DNA of 64,000 nt from Pseudoruegeria sp. SHC-113 (GTDB lineage: Bacteria; Pseudomonadota; Alphaproteobacteria; Rhodobacterales; Rhodobacteraceae), in assembly GCF_025376885.1 (NCBI RefSeq), contig NZ_JAHUBR010000001.1, forward strand, positions 248,001-312,000, read 5' to 3'. The position numbers were made by a program, and so were the translations under genes. The notes below the pieces were generated by a model, which saw only the letters and a list, made by a program, of their open reading frames with translations, did not search any database and had not been told where the DNA came from. Positions 27,794 through 36,400 of this stretch are shown here, in pieces (positions within the stretch are counted from its first letter, which is position 1; the number at the start of each line of letters is the position of its first letter).

Positions 27794-27827
27794 AAAGGCG
27801 CAGGGGGCCCTGCGCCTTTCTTTTTTC
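27794..27827. terminator. bidirectional intrinsic terminator
   Basis: AAAGGCGCAGGG pairs with CCCTGCGCCTTT (27794-27819), flanked by A5 on the left and a T-rich run (CTTTTTT) on the right. It serves the 64-residue gene on the plus strand and ilvE on the minus strand. Confidence 0.9.
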
Positions 27828-27845
27828 CGGGGGTTGCCTTGACGA

Positions 27846-28715
27846 TCAGGCGCGCACGAGTTTCTCGTAGCTTTCCGCGATGTCGCGGGTCAGCGCGCCC
27901 ACTTCGAAGGTGTAATCGCCGATCTGGCCAACGGGCGTCACCTCGGCGGCGGTGCCGGTGAGCCAGCACTGCTCGAAGCCTTCCAACTCCTCGGGCATGA
28001 TGTGGCGCTCATGCACGGTGATGCCACGGTCTTTCAGCATGCCGATCACCGTCTGGCGGGTGATGCCGTTCAGGAAGGCGTCGGGCTTGGGCGTATGCAC
28101 CTCGCCGTCCTTTACGAAGAAGATGTTGGCACCAGTCGCCTCGGCCACGTAGCCGCGGTAATCGAACATCATCGCATCCGAGCAGCCCTTCGCCTCGGCG
28201 GCGTGTTTGGACATGGTGCAGATCATGTATAGACCGGCGGCCTTGGCGTGGCAGGGGATCGTTTCCGGGCTGGGGCGCTTCCACTTGGAGATGTCGAGCT
28301 TCGCGCCTTTCATCTTGGCGTCGCCGTAATAGGCGCCCCATTCCCAGGCGGCCACCGCCATGCGGACGGGGTTCTTCTTGGAGGCCACGCCCATGTCTTC
28401 GCCCGCGCCGCGCCAGGCGATGACGCGCACATAGGCGTCGTCCCAGCCGTTGGCTTTCAGCACGTCGTATTTGGCTTTCTCGATCTCCTCCACGGAATAG
28501 GGGATCGGCATGTCCAGCAGTTCGCCGGATTTCAGCAGGCGCTCGGAGTGCTTCACGCTTTCGAAGATCTTGCCGTTGTAGGCGCGCTCGCCCTCAAATA
28601 CCGAGGAGGCATAATGCAGGGCATGGGTCAGGATGTGGACTTTGGCGTCACGCCATTCCACCATCTTCCCGTCCAGCCAGATTTTTCCGTCGCGATCGTC
28701 ATATGCGCCAGCCAT
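27846..28715 (-). CDS. ilvE: branched-chain amino acid aminotransferase
   Basis: 289 residues of fold-type IV PLP aminotransferases. Visible: THALHYASSVFEGERAY near the N terminus, HAKAAGLY with the PLP-binding Lys, and RGYVAEATGANIFFVKDG in the C-terminal half. It transfers the amino group between glutamate and the 2-oxoacids of Val, Leu and Ile. Divergent from petP with 184 bases between the starts. Confidence 0.95.
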   Translation of the reverse strand: MAGAYDDRDGKIWLDGKMVEWRDAKVHILTHALHYASSVFEGERAYNGKIFESVKHSERLLKSGELLDMPIPYSVEEIEKAKYDVLKANGWDDAYVRVIAWRGAGEDMGVASKKNPVRMAVAAWEWGAYYGDAKMKGAKLDISKWKRPSPETIPCHAKAAGLYMICTMSKHAAEAKGCSDAMMFDYRGYVAEATGANIFFVKDGEVHTPKPDAFLNGITRQTVIGMLKDRGITVHERHIMPEELEGFEQCWLTGTAAEVTPVGQIGDYTFEVGALTRDIAESYEKLVRA

Positions 28716-28839
28716 GGGCTTCTTCCTTCCAAATCACCGGCTTACCCGCCGTCATCTTTTCCGAAAGTTGCGCCGCAAAAGTCCGGACCGGACATAAAGT
28801 TGCGCAAAATCTGCGGATTGCTACACATTGATTCTTGGA

Positions 28840-28858
28840 AAGTCAACAAGGCTGACTT
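28840..28858. promoter_or_regulatory. dyad upstream of petP
   Basis: AAGTCAACA and GGCTGACTT form an imperfect inverted repeat (outer AAGTCA/TGACTT perfect) 41 bases before the petP start. A TAATAT-like -10 box follows at 28857-28862. Placement fits autoregulation by the MarR-family product; proof is lacking. Confidence 0.45.
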
Positions 28859-28899
28859 AATATCGGGGCCAGAACGCATTGAAGACCAAGAGGATACTT

Positions 28900-29397
28900 A
28901 TGGCAGAGGGCGCGCCGGGCAGTGAAAGCCTCTTGTTTCTCACCGACGAACAGTTGCGCAAGGGGATCGAGGCGATGTTCTTCGCCTATCGCGGCTTCAC
29001 GGCAGATCCCGACAGGATCCTTGAAAACCACGCCTACGGTCGCGCGCATCACCGGGCGATCCACTTCATCAACCGCAGCCCCGGCACCACGGTGAACAAC
29101 CTGCTCTCGATCCTCGGGGTCACGAAGCAATCGCTGAACCGCGTGCTGCGCACCCTGATCGAGGACGGGCTGGTGGAAAGCCGCGTGGGCACCCGTGACA
29201 AGCGCGAACGGCATCTGTTTCTCACCGAAGAGGGCGCCACGCTGGAGCGCGCCCTGAGCGACGCCCAACGTGCCCGGATGCGCAGCGCCTACCGGGCGGC
29301 GGGGCCGGAGGCCGTTTCGGGCTTTCGGCAGGTGCTGGAAGCGATGATGGATCCCGACATGCGCCGCCATTTCAACACGATGAAGGAAGCCGGCTGA
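28900..29397 (+). CDS. petP: MarR-family regulator, PetP-like
   Basis: 165 residues with a MarR winged helix-turn-helix around residues 55-115 (LLSILGVTKQSLNRVLRTLI as recognition region, then a wing GTRDKRERHLFLTEEG). The start at 28900 has AAGAGGA upstream; the TTG at 28879 is less likely. It shares one base with the next gene, a response regulator. This MarR-regulator pair corresponds to petP-petR, which lie directly upstream of petABC in Rhodobacter capsulatus. Here petABC is elsewhere (46-48.8 kb) on the other strand. Confidence 0.8.
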   Translation: MAEGAPGSESLLFLTDEQLRKGIEAMFFAYRGFTADPDRILENHAYGRAHHRAIHFINRSPGTTVNNLLSILGVTKQSLNRVLRTLIEDGLVESRVGTRDKRERHLFLTEEGATLERALSDAQRARMRSAYRAAGPEAVSGFRQVLEAMMDPDMRRHFNTMKEAG

Positions 29398-30101
29398 TGG
29401 GCGCGCAGGGCGATGGCCACCTGCTGGTGGTGGATGACGATGAGCGGATCCGGGGGCTCCTCCAGAAGTTTCTGATCCGCAACGGTTTCTGGGTGACAGC
29501 GGCGCGTGATGCCGCCCATGCCCGCAGCATTCTTTCCGGGCTGGAGTTCGACCTGATCGTGCTCGACGTGATGATGCCCGGCGAAGATGGCATCTCCCTC
29601 ACGCGGTCCCTGCGGGAGGATATCGCGACGCCGATCCTGCTGCTCACCGCGCGGGGTGAAACCGAGGATCGCATCGCGGGACTGGAAGCCGGGGCCGATG
29701 ATTACCTTGCCAAACCGTTCGAGCCCAAGGAGCTGCTGCTGCGCATCAACGCCATCCTGCGCCGCGCGCCCGCTGCCGCGAGCGAGGCGGAGGGGCCCAA
29801 GGTGCTGGCGCTTGGCCCGGTGCGCTACGACGTGACCCGGGGCGAGATGTGGCAGGGGCAGGAGCTGATCCGCCTCACCGCCACCGAAAGCGCTCTGATG
29901 AAGATCTTCGCCGCCCATCCGGGCGAGCCCCTGAGCCGGACCCAGCTCGTGGAGGATCTGGGCCGCGACAAGGGGCAGGCGCAGGAGCGGGCGGTGGACG
30001 TGCAGATCACCCGGCTGCGGCGCAAGATCGAGAGCGATCCGCGCCAGCCACGCTACCTGCAGACAGTGCGCGGCGCTGGCTACATGCTCGCGCCCGACTG
30101 A
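29397..30101 (+). CDS. petR: OmpR-family response regulator, PetR-like
   Basis: 234 residues. Receiver domain 1-120 with acidic pocket DDD (13-15), phosphoacceptor D57 in LDVMMPG and Lys near 107 in AKPFEP; the C-terminal OmpR winged helix includes LTATESALMKIFAAHPGEPL and RVVDVQITRLRRKIE-like sequence. PetR of Rhodobacter capsulatus is required for photosynthetic and respiratory growth. No histidine kinase lies next to it, so the phosphodonor is encoded elsewhere or is PetP-dependent regulation. It overlaps the petP stop by one base, so the two are co-translated. Confidence 0.85.
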   Translation: MGAQGDGHLLVVDDDERIRGLLQKFLIRNGFWVTAARDAAHARSILSGLEFDLIVLDVMMPGEDGISLTRSLREDIATPILLLTARGETEDRIAGLEAGADDYLAKPFEPKELLLRINAILRRAPAAASEAEGPKVLALGPVRYDVTRGEMWQGQELIRLTATESALMKIFAAHPGEPLSRTQLVEDLGRDKGQAQERAVDVQITRLRRKIESDPRQPRYLQTVRGAGYMLAPD

Positions 30102-30128
30102 CGGCGTTGCGCTTGTGGCGCGGATGGA

Positions 30129-30163
30129 TGCCTCCGGCGGGGATATTTTCAGAACAAAGTGAG
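30129..30163 (+). repeat. interspersed gene-end repeat, short type, copy 3
   Basis: GCCTCCGGCGGGGATATTTT followed by CAGAACAAAGTG, almost identical to the copies at 44131 and 53179. It lies 27 bases after the petR stop. Confidence 0.75.
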
Positions 30164-30232
30164 GCGGAGATTCCGCTGGCTGCGGCATGGGATACCGTTG
30201 TGCGGGCGCGCGGCTGCGGCTAGCGTCGGGGC

Positions 30233-31168
30233 ATGACAACCGCGCTTTATACTCACCCCGCGAGCCTCTATCACGTCACCCCGCCGGGCCACCCCGAGCA
30301 GGTGGCGCGGATAGAAGCGATCACCGCCGCGCTGGCGGACCCGGCCTTTGAGGGGCTGACGAGGCTCTCTGCCCCGCTCGCCGAAGAGGCGCATCTGCTG
30401 CGCGGCCATCCGGCGCAGTACATCTCGCATATCCGGGCGAGCGAGCCGGCCAACGGTTTTCTGGCGCTGGATGCGGATACGCATATGTCCTCCGGGTCCG
30501 TGGAGGCGGCGCTGCGGGCCGTGGGGGCCAATGTGGCGGCGGTGGAGCTGGTGATGAAGGGGGCGGCGGCCAATGCCTTTTGTGCCCTGCGCCCGCCCGG
30601 GCACCACGCAGAGGTGGAGCTTCCTATGGGCTTTTGCCTATTTGGCACCGTGGCGCTGGGCGCGAAACATGCGCTGGAGGCCTGCGGGGCGGAGCGCGTT
30701 GCGGTGATCGATTTTGACGTGCACCACGGCAATGGCACGCAAGCGTTGCTGTGGCATGAGTCGCGCAGCCTTTTCGTGTCGAGCCATCAGTCGCCGCTCT
30801 GGCCGGGCACCGGCGCACCGGAAGAGCGCGGCGCCCATGGCAATGTGATGAATGTGCCGCTGGCCCCGGACAGCTCGGGCCAGCTGATGCGCGCGGTCTA
30901 CGAGGGCGAGATTCTGCCGGCGGTTCTGGCCTTCAAGCCCGATCTGATCCTGATCTCCGCCGGGTTTGACGCCCATCGCGCCGATCCGCTGGCGAGCCTG
31001 AACTGGGAGACCGAAGATTTCGCCTGGCTCACGCACCGGATCTGCGACGTGGCCGACGAGGTCTGTAGCGGGCGGATCGTCTCCTCGCTTGAGGGCGGCT
31101 ATGACCTTGACGCGCTCGGGGAAAGCGTGGCCGCGCATGTTGCCGTGCTGATGGAGCGGGCAGGCTAG
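30233..31168 (+). CDS. histone deacetylase family / acetylpolyamine amidohydrolase-like protein
   Basis: 311 residues of the arginase-deacetylase fold. Catalytic features: RPPGHHAE with the tandem histidines, zinc ligands in FDVHHGNGTQ (Asp, His) and a later Asp in SAGFDAHRADPL, and the C-terminal SLEGGYDL loop. Bacterial members deacetylate polyamines, short acyl-lysines or acetoin-pathway proteins. The substrate cannot be set from sequence. Cytoplasmic. It starts 131 bases after petR, with the repeat between. Confidence 0.9.
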   Translation: MTTALYTHPASLYHVTPPGHPEQVARIEAITAALADPAFEGLTRLSAPLAEEAHLLRGHPAQYISHIRASEPANGFLALDADTHMSSGSVEAALRAVGANVAAVELVMKGAAANAFCALRPPGHHAEVELPMGFCLFGTVALGAKHALEACGAERVAVIDFDVHHGNGTQALLWHESRSLFVSSHQSPLWPGTGAPEERGAHGNVMNVPLAPDSSGQLMRAVYEGEILPAVLAFKPDLILISAGFDAHRADPLASLNWETEDFAWLTHRICDVADEVCSGRIVSSLEGGYDLDALGESVAAHVAVLMERAG

Positions 31169-31240
31169 CGGCTGGCCTCGACTTTTGAAGCCGGATATGG
31201 TCTGGCACGGCCAGCCAATGCATGAGGGAGCAGCGATACA

Positions 31241-31483
31241 ATGACCGAGATCGACGTTTCGGAGATGAGCTTCGAGGATGCGCTGAAGGCGCTGGAGCAG
31301 GTTGTGGGCCAGCTGGAGCGGGGGGATGTGCCGCTTGAGGATTCCATCGCGCTTTATGAGCGCGGCGCGAAGCTGAAGGCCCATTGCGAGGCCAAGCTGA
31401 AAGACGCCGAGGAGAAGGTCGCCCAGATCACCCTTGGTGAAAATGGCCAGCCTTCCGGGCTGAAACCCGTCGAAGGGCTCTGA
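31241..31483 (+). CDS. xseB: exodeoxyribonuclease VII small subunit
   Basis: 80 residues, the usual size. The conserved pattern SFEDALKALEQVVGQLERGD and SIALYERGAKLKAHCEAKL forms two helices that wrap around XseA. It supports digestion of single-stranded DNA. It is followed 2 bases later by ispA and then dxs, the common xseB-ispA-dxs arrangement of proteobacteria. Confidence 0.95.
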   Translation: MTEIDVSEMSFEDALKALEQVVGQLERGDVPLEDSIALYERGAKLKAHCEAKLKDAEEKVAQITLGENGQPSGLKPVEGL

Positions 31484-31485
31484 TC

Positions 31486-32355
31486 ATGTTCACCGGGGCG
31501 ATCGCCGAGGCCGCTGCGCGCATCGAGGCGGAGCTTGCGCGCGTCATGGCGCCGCTCGCCGATCAGCCGGTGATCGAGGGCATGCGATATGCCTGCCGGG
31601 GCGGCAAGCGGCTGCGGGGCTTTCTGGTGATGGAAGGCGCGCGTTTGCATGGGATCGCGCCGGAGCAATCCGTGGTTGCCGCCTGCGCCGCCGAGGCGCT
31701 GCATGCTTATTCGCTGGTGCATGACGATCTGCCCTGCATGGACGATGACGATCTGCGCCGCGGCCAGCCGACGGTGCATGTGAAATGGGATGAGGCCACC
31801 GCCGTGCTGGTGGGCGATGCGCTGCAGACGCTGGCCTTCGATCTGCTCGCCCGGCCCGAATGCGCGCCGCAGGCCGAGGTGCGCGTGGCACTGATCGCCT
31901 CCTTTGCCAAGGCCGTGGGGGCCGAGGGCATGGTGCTGGGGCAGGCGCAAGACATCGCCGCCGAAACCGCAGGTCGCATGCTGACGCTTGAGGAGATCAC
32001 CGAGCTGCAGGTCAACAAGACAGGCGCGCTGATCTGCTGGTCCGGAGCCGCTGGCGCGCTGCTCGCTCAGGCCGATCCAAAACCGTTGACCGATTACGCG
32101 GCAGCACTGGGCGCGGCCTTCCAGATTGCCGATGACATTCTCGATGTGGAAGGCGATGAAGCCGAGGTTGGCAAGGCTGTTGGCAAGGATGCGGACGCCG
32201 GCAAGGCCACCTTCGTCTCGCTGCTTGGTTTGGAGGGGGCGAAGGCGCGTGCTAAGTTGCTGGTTGAGCAGGCCGAAGCGGCGCTGGCGCCCTACGGTGA
32301 CGAGGCGCGTGCCTTGAAGGAAGCGGCCCGCTTCGTTATTGCGCGGAACAAGTGA
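31486..32355 (+). CDS. ispA: farnesyl diphosphate synthase
   Basis: 289 residues, trans-isoprenyl diphosphate synthase. The first Asp-rich motif DDLPCMDDDD is followed by LRRGQPT, and the second, DDILDVEGD, lies in the C-terminal half. It condenses isopentenyl and dimethylallyl diphosphates to the C15 product used for ubiquinone and undecaprenyl precursors. A chain-length-determining Ser/His region before the first Asp motif (HAYSLVHDD) fits farnesyl or geranyl product. Translation is coupled with xseB. Confidence 0.95.
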   Translation: MFTGAIAEAAARIEAELARVMAPLADQPVIEGMRYACRGGKRLRGFLVMEGARLHGIAPEQSVVAACAAEALHAYSLVHDDLPCMDDDDLRRGQPTVHVKWDEATAVLVGDALQTLAFDLLARPECAPQAEVRVALIASFAKAVGAEGMVLGQAQDIAAETAGRMLTLEEITELQVNKTGALICWSGAAGALLAQADPKPLTDYAAALGAAFQIADDILDVEGDEAEVGKAVGKDADAGKATFVSLLGLEGAKARAKLLVEQAEAALAPYGDEARALKEAARFVIARNK

Positions 32356-32382
32356 TTTGCCCGAAGGGAGGGCATGGTAGCC

Positions 32383-34308
32383 ATGAGTAATCGTCCCCAC
32401 ACGCCGGTTCTGGACCGCGTAACCACCCCCGCCGACATGAAGAGCCTTTCGGACACGGAGCTGCGCCAGCTGGCCCATGAGCTGCGGGAGGAGACGATTT
32501 CCGCCGTGTCAGAGACGGGTGGCCACCTTGGCGCGGGCCTTGGCGTGGTGGAGCTGACGACCGCGCTGCACGCGGTGTTTGACACGCCGCGCGACCGGCT
32601 GATCTGGGACGTGAGTCACCAGAGCTACCCGCACAAGATCCTCACCGGGCGGCGCGACCGCATCCGCACCCTGCGGCAGAAAGGCGGGCTTTCCGGTTTC
32701 ACCAAACGGTCTGAAAGCGCTTATGATCCTTTCGGCGCGGCCCATAGCTCCACTTCGATTTCTGCGGCGCTGGGTTTTGCCGTGGCACGGGATCTGGGCG
32801 GCGCGCCGGAGCACGGGATCGGCGACGCGATAGCGGTGATCGGTGATGGCTCCATGAGCGCGGGCATGGCCTTTGAGGCGATGAACAACGCGGGCCATCT
32901 GGGCAAGCGCATGTTCGTCATCCTGAACGACAACGAGATGTCCATCGCGCCGCCGGTGGGCGCGCTCTCCTCCTATCTGTCGCGCCTCTACGCGGGCGAG
33001 CCCTTCCAGGAGTTCAAGGCCGCCGCCAAGGGCGCGGTGAGCCTGCTGCCGCCGCCCTTCCAGGAGGGCGCGCGCCGGGCGAAGGAGATGATCAAGGGCA
33101 TGACGGTGGGTGGCACGCTCTTTGAAGAGCTTGGCTTCTCCTACCTCGGCCCGATCGACGGCCACAACATGGACCAGCTGCTGAGCGTGCTGCGCACCGT
33201 GAAAGCGCGGGCCACGGGGCCGATGCTGATCCATGTGCTGACTCAGAAAGGCAAGGGCTACCACCCGGCAGAAAACGCCCCGGACAAGGGCCACGCCACG
33301 GCCAAGTTCGATGTGGTGACCGGCAAGCAAAAGAAGGCCAAGAGCAACGCGCCGAGCTATACGAAGGTCTTTGCCGAGAGCCTGATGAAGCTCGCCGCAG
33401 AGGACGACAAGATCTGCGCCGTGACAGCCGCCATGCCAGATGGCACAGGGCTGAACCTATTCGCTGAGCGCTACCCGAGCCGCTGTTTCGACGTGGGCAT
33501 CGCCGAGCAGCATGGGGTCACCTTCTGCGCCGGGCTTGCGGCGGGCGGGATGAAACCTTTCTGCGCGATGTATTCCACCTTCCTGCAGCGCGGCTACGAT
33601 CAGGTGGTGCATGATGTTGCGATCCAGCGCCTGCCCGTGCGCTTCGCGATTGACCGCGCCGGCCTTGTGGGCGCCGATGGGGCCACCCATGCCGGCAGCT
33701 TCGACATCGCCTATCTCGCCAACCTGCCCGGTTTCATTGTGATGGCCGCCGCCGATGAGGCGGAGCTTGTCCATATGGTCGCCACCGCCGCTGCGTATGA
33801 AGATGGCCCGTCGGCCTTCCGCTTCCCGCGTGGGGAAGGTGTCGGCGTGGAGCTGCCCGAGCGTGGCGTGCCGCTGGAGATCGGCAAGGGCCGGATGATC
33901 CGGGACGGCAAACGCGTGGCGCTGCTGAACTTCGGCGCGCGACTGAAGGAGGTGGAGGAAGCCTGCGAGGCGCTCGCCGCCAAGGGCATCACCCCCACCG
34001 TGGCTGACGCCCGTTTCGCAAAACCGCTGGATCAGGCTCTGATTCTGCAACTTGCCGCCGATCACGAGGCGCTGATCACCATCGAGGAAGGGGCCGTAGG
34101 CGGCTTCGGCAGCCACGTGGCGCAACTGCTCGCCGAGGAAGGCGTGTTCGACACCGGTCTCAAGTACCGCTCCATGGTGCTGCCTGATACGTTCATCGAT
34201 CAGGCCAGCCCCGAGGACATGTATGCCGCCGCCAAGCTGAACGCCTCCGACATCGAGGCCAAGGTGCTGGAGACCTTGGGCGTCGCCACGCTGGAACGCC
34301 GCGCCTGA
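32383..34308 (+). CDS. dxs: 1-deoxy-D-xylulose-5-phosphate synthase
   Basis: 641 residues, complete. Thiamine-diphosphate-binding [18 protein letters not shown] and the catalytic region [15 protein letters not shown] are present, with the transketolase C-terminal domain after residue 500. It joins pyruvate and glyceraldehyde-3-phosphate as the first step of the non-mevalonate isoprenoid pathway. ATG 32383 is favoured; ATG 32374 lies too close to the ribosome binding site GAAGGGAGGG (32363-32372). Last gene of the xseB-ispA-dxs operon. Confidence 0.96.
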   Translation: MSNRPHTPVLDRVTTPADMKSLSDTELRQLAHELREETISAVSETGGHLGAGLGVVELTTALHAVFDTPRDRLIWDVSHQSYPHKILTGRRDRIRTLRQKGGLSGFTKRSESAYDPFGAAHSSTSISAALGFAVARDLGGAPEHGIGDAIAVIGDGSMSAGMAFEAMNNAGHLGKRMFVILNDNEMSIAPPVGALSSYLSRLYAGEPFQEFKAAAKGAVSLLPPPFQEGARRAKEMIKGMTVGGTLFEELGFSYLGPIDGHNMDQLLSVLRTVKARATGPMLIHVLTQKGKGYHPAENAPDKGHATAKFDVVTGKQKKAKSNAPSYTKVFAESLMKLAAEDDKICAVTAAMPDGTGLNLFAERYPSRCFDVGIAEQHGVTFCAGLAAGGMKPFCAMYSTFLQRGYDQVVHDVAIQRLPVRFAIDRAGLVGADGATHAGSFDIAYLANLPGFIVMAAADEAELVHMVATAAAYEDGPSAFRFPRGEGVGVELPERGVPLEIGKGRMIRDGKRVALLNFGARLKEVEEACEALAAKGITPTVADARFAKPLDQALILQLAADHEALITIEEGAVGGFGSHVAQLLAEEGVFDTGLKYRSMVLPDTFIDQASPEDMYAAAKLNASDIEAKVLETLGVATLERRA

Positions 34309-34348
34309 CGCCACGGCCGGGCTTTACAGGTTCCATCGAGAACCGCAG

Positions 34349-34372
34349 CCTCCCTCTCAAGAGAGGGGGAGG
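34349..34372 (+). promoter_or_regulatory. hairpin overlapping the ribosome binding site of the next gene
   Basis: CCTCCCTCTC (34349-34358) can pair with GAGAGGGGGAGG (34361-34372), one bulged G, with a two-base gap so the top pair or pairs must open. The right arm is the Shine-Dalgarno sequence of the membrane protein gene starting at 34378, so the fold would hide it. Confidence 0.5.
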
Positions 34373-34377
34373 ACATC

Positions 34378-35040
34378 ATGAATCAACACAGCACCGGCGT
34401 GCGCGCCTACCGCTGGCTCGTTTTCGCGCTGGCGGCGGGCTACACCATCTATCACCTGTTCACGGGCGATTATGGCAACTTCGGCGGCCCGTTCCGCTAC
34501 CTGACCTTCTGGGCGCTGCTGATGTCCTTCGTCAGCGCCTCGCGGATGCTGGCCTTTTCCGAGCACCGCACCGATCACGATTGGAGCGCCTATGCGATGG
34601 TCACCGCCATTGCGAACGGGCTCGTCGTTTTCCTCTACTGGCGGCTCTACTTCATCGACCCGGCGCTGGTGAACGGCGGTGGGGAGATCCTCTGGTGGAA
34701 CGAATATTACCTGCATCTGATGGGGCCGGTGCTGCAGTGGATCGATTTCCTCTTCATCCTCGGCGGGGCCCCCAAGATTCTGCGCCCGCTCGCCGGGCTA
34801 GGCTTGCTGATCCTTGCCTATTCCAGCTGGATCGAGCTCATCTTGCAGCCCCTCAGCATCCGTCCGGCGGGCACGGTCACCAGCGGGCTGCCCTATCCGT
34901 TCCTGAATTCCATGGTCCTCGCGGAGCGCATCGGCTTTTACGCCAGCACGGCGGTCACGGGGGCGGTGCTGCTGATCGTCTTCTGGGGGCTCGGGGCCGG
35001 GCTAAGCCGCCTGCGCAAGCGCGCGACGGCGGCTGTTTAG
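34378..35040 (+). CDS. six-helix membrane protein, possibly FAR-17a/AIG1 (Pr6Pr)-like
   Basis: 220 residues with about six hydrophobic segments and no signal peptide. The stretch NEYYLHLMGPVLQWIDFLFI places a His before a Pro-Val and an Asp in a helix, resembling the pattern of Pr6Pr/FAR-17a/AIG1-like proteins, where eukaryotic members hydrolyse lipids through Thr and His. This assignment is tentative and made from pattern alone. The Shine-Dalgarno sequence lies in a potential hairpin. It ends 4 bases inside the 3' end of the convergent YeeZ-like gene. Confidence 0.75.
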   Translation: MNQHSTGVRAYRWLVFALAAGYTIYHLFTGDYGNFGGPFRYLTFWALLMSFVSASRMLAFSEHRTDHDWSAYAMVTAIANGLVVFLYWRLYFIDPALVNGGGEILWWNEYYLHLMGPVLQWIDFLFILGGAPKILRPLAGLGLLILAYSSWIELILQPLSIRPAGTVTSGLPYPFLNSMVLAERIGFYASTAVTGAVLLIVFWGLGAGLSRLRKRATAAV

Positions 35041-35912
35041 GCCGTTTCCTGCTGTAACAGAGCCTGTAGTCCCACCTTAAAAGTTGGGTACTTCAGGCGC
35101 ACGCCCAGCTCGTCCTTGATGCGGTCGTTGCGCACGCGCTTGCTCTCGGCATAGAAGCTGCGCGCCATCGGCGTCATCTCGGCGGTGGCGAAATCCTCTT
35201 CCGGCGGAACCGGCAGATCCAGCAACCGCGCGGCTTCCGCGATCACATCCTCCGGCGGGGCCGGATCATCGTCGCACAGGTTGTAAACGGCGCCCGGATT
35301 GGGCTGCGCGATGGAAGCCGCCAGCACCTGCGCGATGTCCTCCACATGGATGCGCGAGAATACCTGCCCCGGCTTCACGATCCGACGCGCGGTGCCAGCG
35401 CGGACCTTGGCAAAAGGCCCGCGCCCGGGGCCGTAGATCCCGGCAAGGCGGAAGATATGCAGGGGCAGCCCGGCCTCTGCGGCCAGATCCTGCCACTGCC
35501 CCTCCGCCAGCACCCGCAACTGCCCGCGCCGCGTGCTTGGGGCCAGCGGCGTGCCCTCGTCGATCCAATCACCCCCATGATCGCCATAGACGCCCGTCGT
35601 GGACAGATAGCCAATCCATTCCAGATGCCCGGCGGCCTCGGCGATGGCGTCACGCCAGTCGGCCAGAACTGGATCGCCGGCCTCACCAGGGGCCGCCGAG
35701 AGCAGCAGATGGCTTGCATCCTTCAACGCCGCCTCGATCTGCGCCCGGCTTGCGCCGGGCCAGACAAGCGCCTCCGTGCCGCCATCCGACAGCCGTGCGG
35801 CCTTCTCCGCCGTCCGCGTGGTGCCGATCACCCGCCAGCCGCGCGGCCGCAGGAGCGATTCCAAAGCCTGGGCCGAGTAGCCGTGGCCGAAAGAGAGCAA
35901 TGTGCGCATCAT
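35037..35912 (-). CDS. NAD(P)-dependent epimerase/reductase, YeeZ-like
   Basis: 291 residues of the extended short-chain dehydrogenase superfamily. The N terminus MMRTLLSFGHGYSAQALE shows a glycine-poor Rossmann loop typical of the YeeZ group, and LSTTGVYGDHGGDWIDEGTP is the family-conserved active-site region. The start is 35912 or, three bases in, 35909. Specific substrate unknown; some members are linked to nucleotide-sugar metabolism. Overlaps the convergent membrane-protein gene by 4 bases. Confidence 0.85.
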   Translation of the reverse strand: MMRTLLSFGHGYSAQALESLLRPRGWRVIGTTRTAEKAARLSDGGTEALVWPGASRAQIEAALKDASHLLLSAAPGEAGDPVLADWRDAIAEAAGHLEWIGYLSTTGVYGDHGGDWIDEGTPLAPSTRRGQLRVLAEGQWQDLAAEAGLPLHIFRLAGIYGPGRGPFAKVRAGTARRIVKPGQVFSRIHVEDIAQVLAASIAQPNPGAVYNLCDDDPAPPEDVIAEAARLLDLPVPPEEDFATAEMTPMARSFYAESKRVRNDRIKDELGVRLKYPTFKVGLQALLQQETA

Positions 35913-36022
35913 GGCGCTGAGCGTAGGCGCGTTTCCCTCCGACGTCGATGGCCAACCCGCCGACTTCCTTGGGAAATTTCCGCATCTATCGAGGCCTTCA
36001 GAAGCAAGCCTGTTCTCAGGCG

Positions 36023-36054
36023 TTGACAGACTTCAATTAACGGGTAGGTTAATT
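36023..36054 (+). promoter_or_regulatory. promoter and operator of the arsR-type operon
   Basis: TTGACA at 36023-36028 is a consensus -35 box, with TAGGTT at 36045-36050 as a weak -10 after 16 bases. AATTAAC (36035-36041) and GTTAATT (36048-36054) form a perfect 7-bp inverted repeat across the -10 box. An ArsR-family repressor bound here would block transcription; the adjacent gene encodes one. Confidence 0.75.
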
Positions 36055-36080
36055 AACAGAAATCAGAATCAAGACCAACG

Positions 36081-36398
36081 ATGACAGACCTGACCCGCAC
36101 CTTCTCCGCCCTCGGCGACGAAACCCGCTTCGCCATCATCAGCAAATTGCTGTCGGAAGGCGATCAACCGGCCAGCGCGCTCCGAAGCGTCGCGCCCATT
36201 TCCGCGCCGGCCATTTCGCGCCACCTGAAGGTGCTCCGCGAAGCCGGGCTGGTGCAGCAGCGGGTGGAGGGCCAGAGTCGGATCTACAGCGTGGTGCCCG
36301 CAAGCCTGCAGGCGATCAACGCCTGGACATTGGATCACGAGGCCTTCTGGTGCGCGAGCCTCGCGCGGCTGGATGCGGCCCTGAAGGAGATCGATTAG
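36081..36398 (+). CDS. ArsR-family transcriptional regulator
   Basis: 105 residues, a winged helix-turn-helix repressor with LGDETRFAIISKLLSEGD as first helices and ISAPAISRHLKVLREAGL as recognition helix, then the wing QQRVEGQSRIYSV. There is no CxC metal-binding pair in the recognition region, so it belongs to the non-metal branch that is usually coupled with SRPBCC proteins. It begins 26 bases after the operator and is followed at 2 bases by the SRPBCC gene. Confidence 0.93.
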   Translation: MTDLTRTFSALGDETRFAIISKLLSEGDQPASALRSVAPISAPAISRHLKVLREAGLVQQRVEGQSRIYSVVPASLQAINAWTLDHEAFWCASLARLDAALKEID

Positions 36399-36400
36399 CA

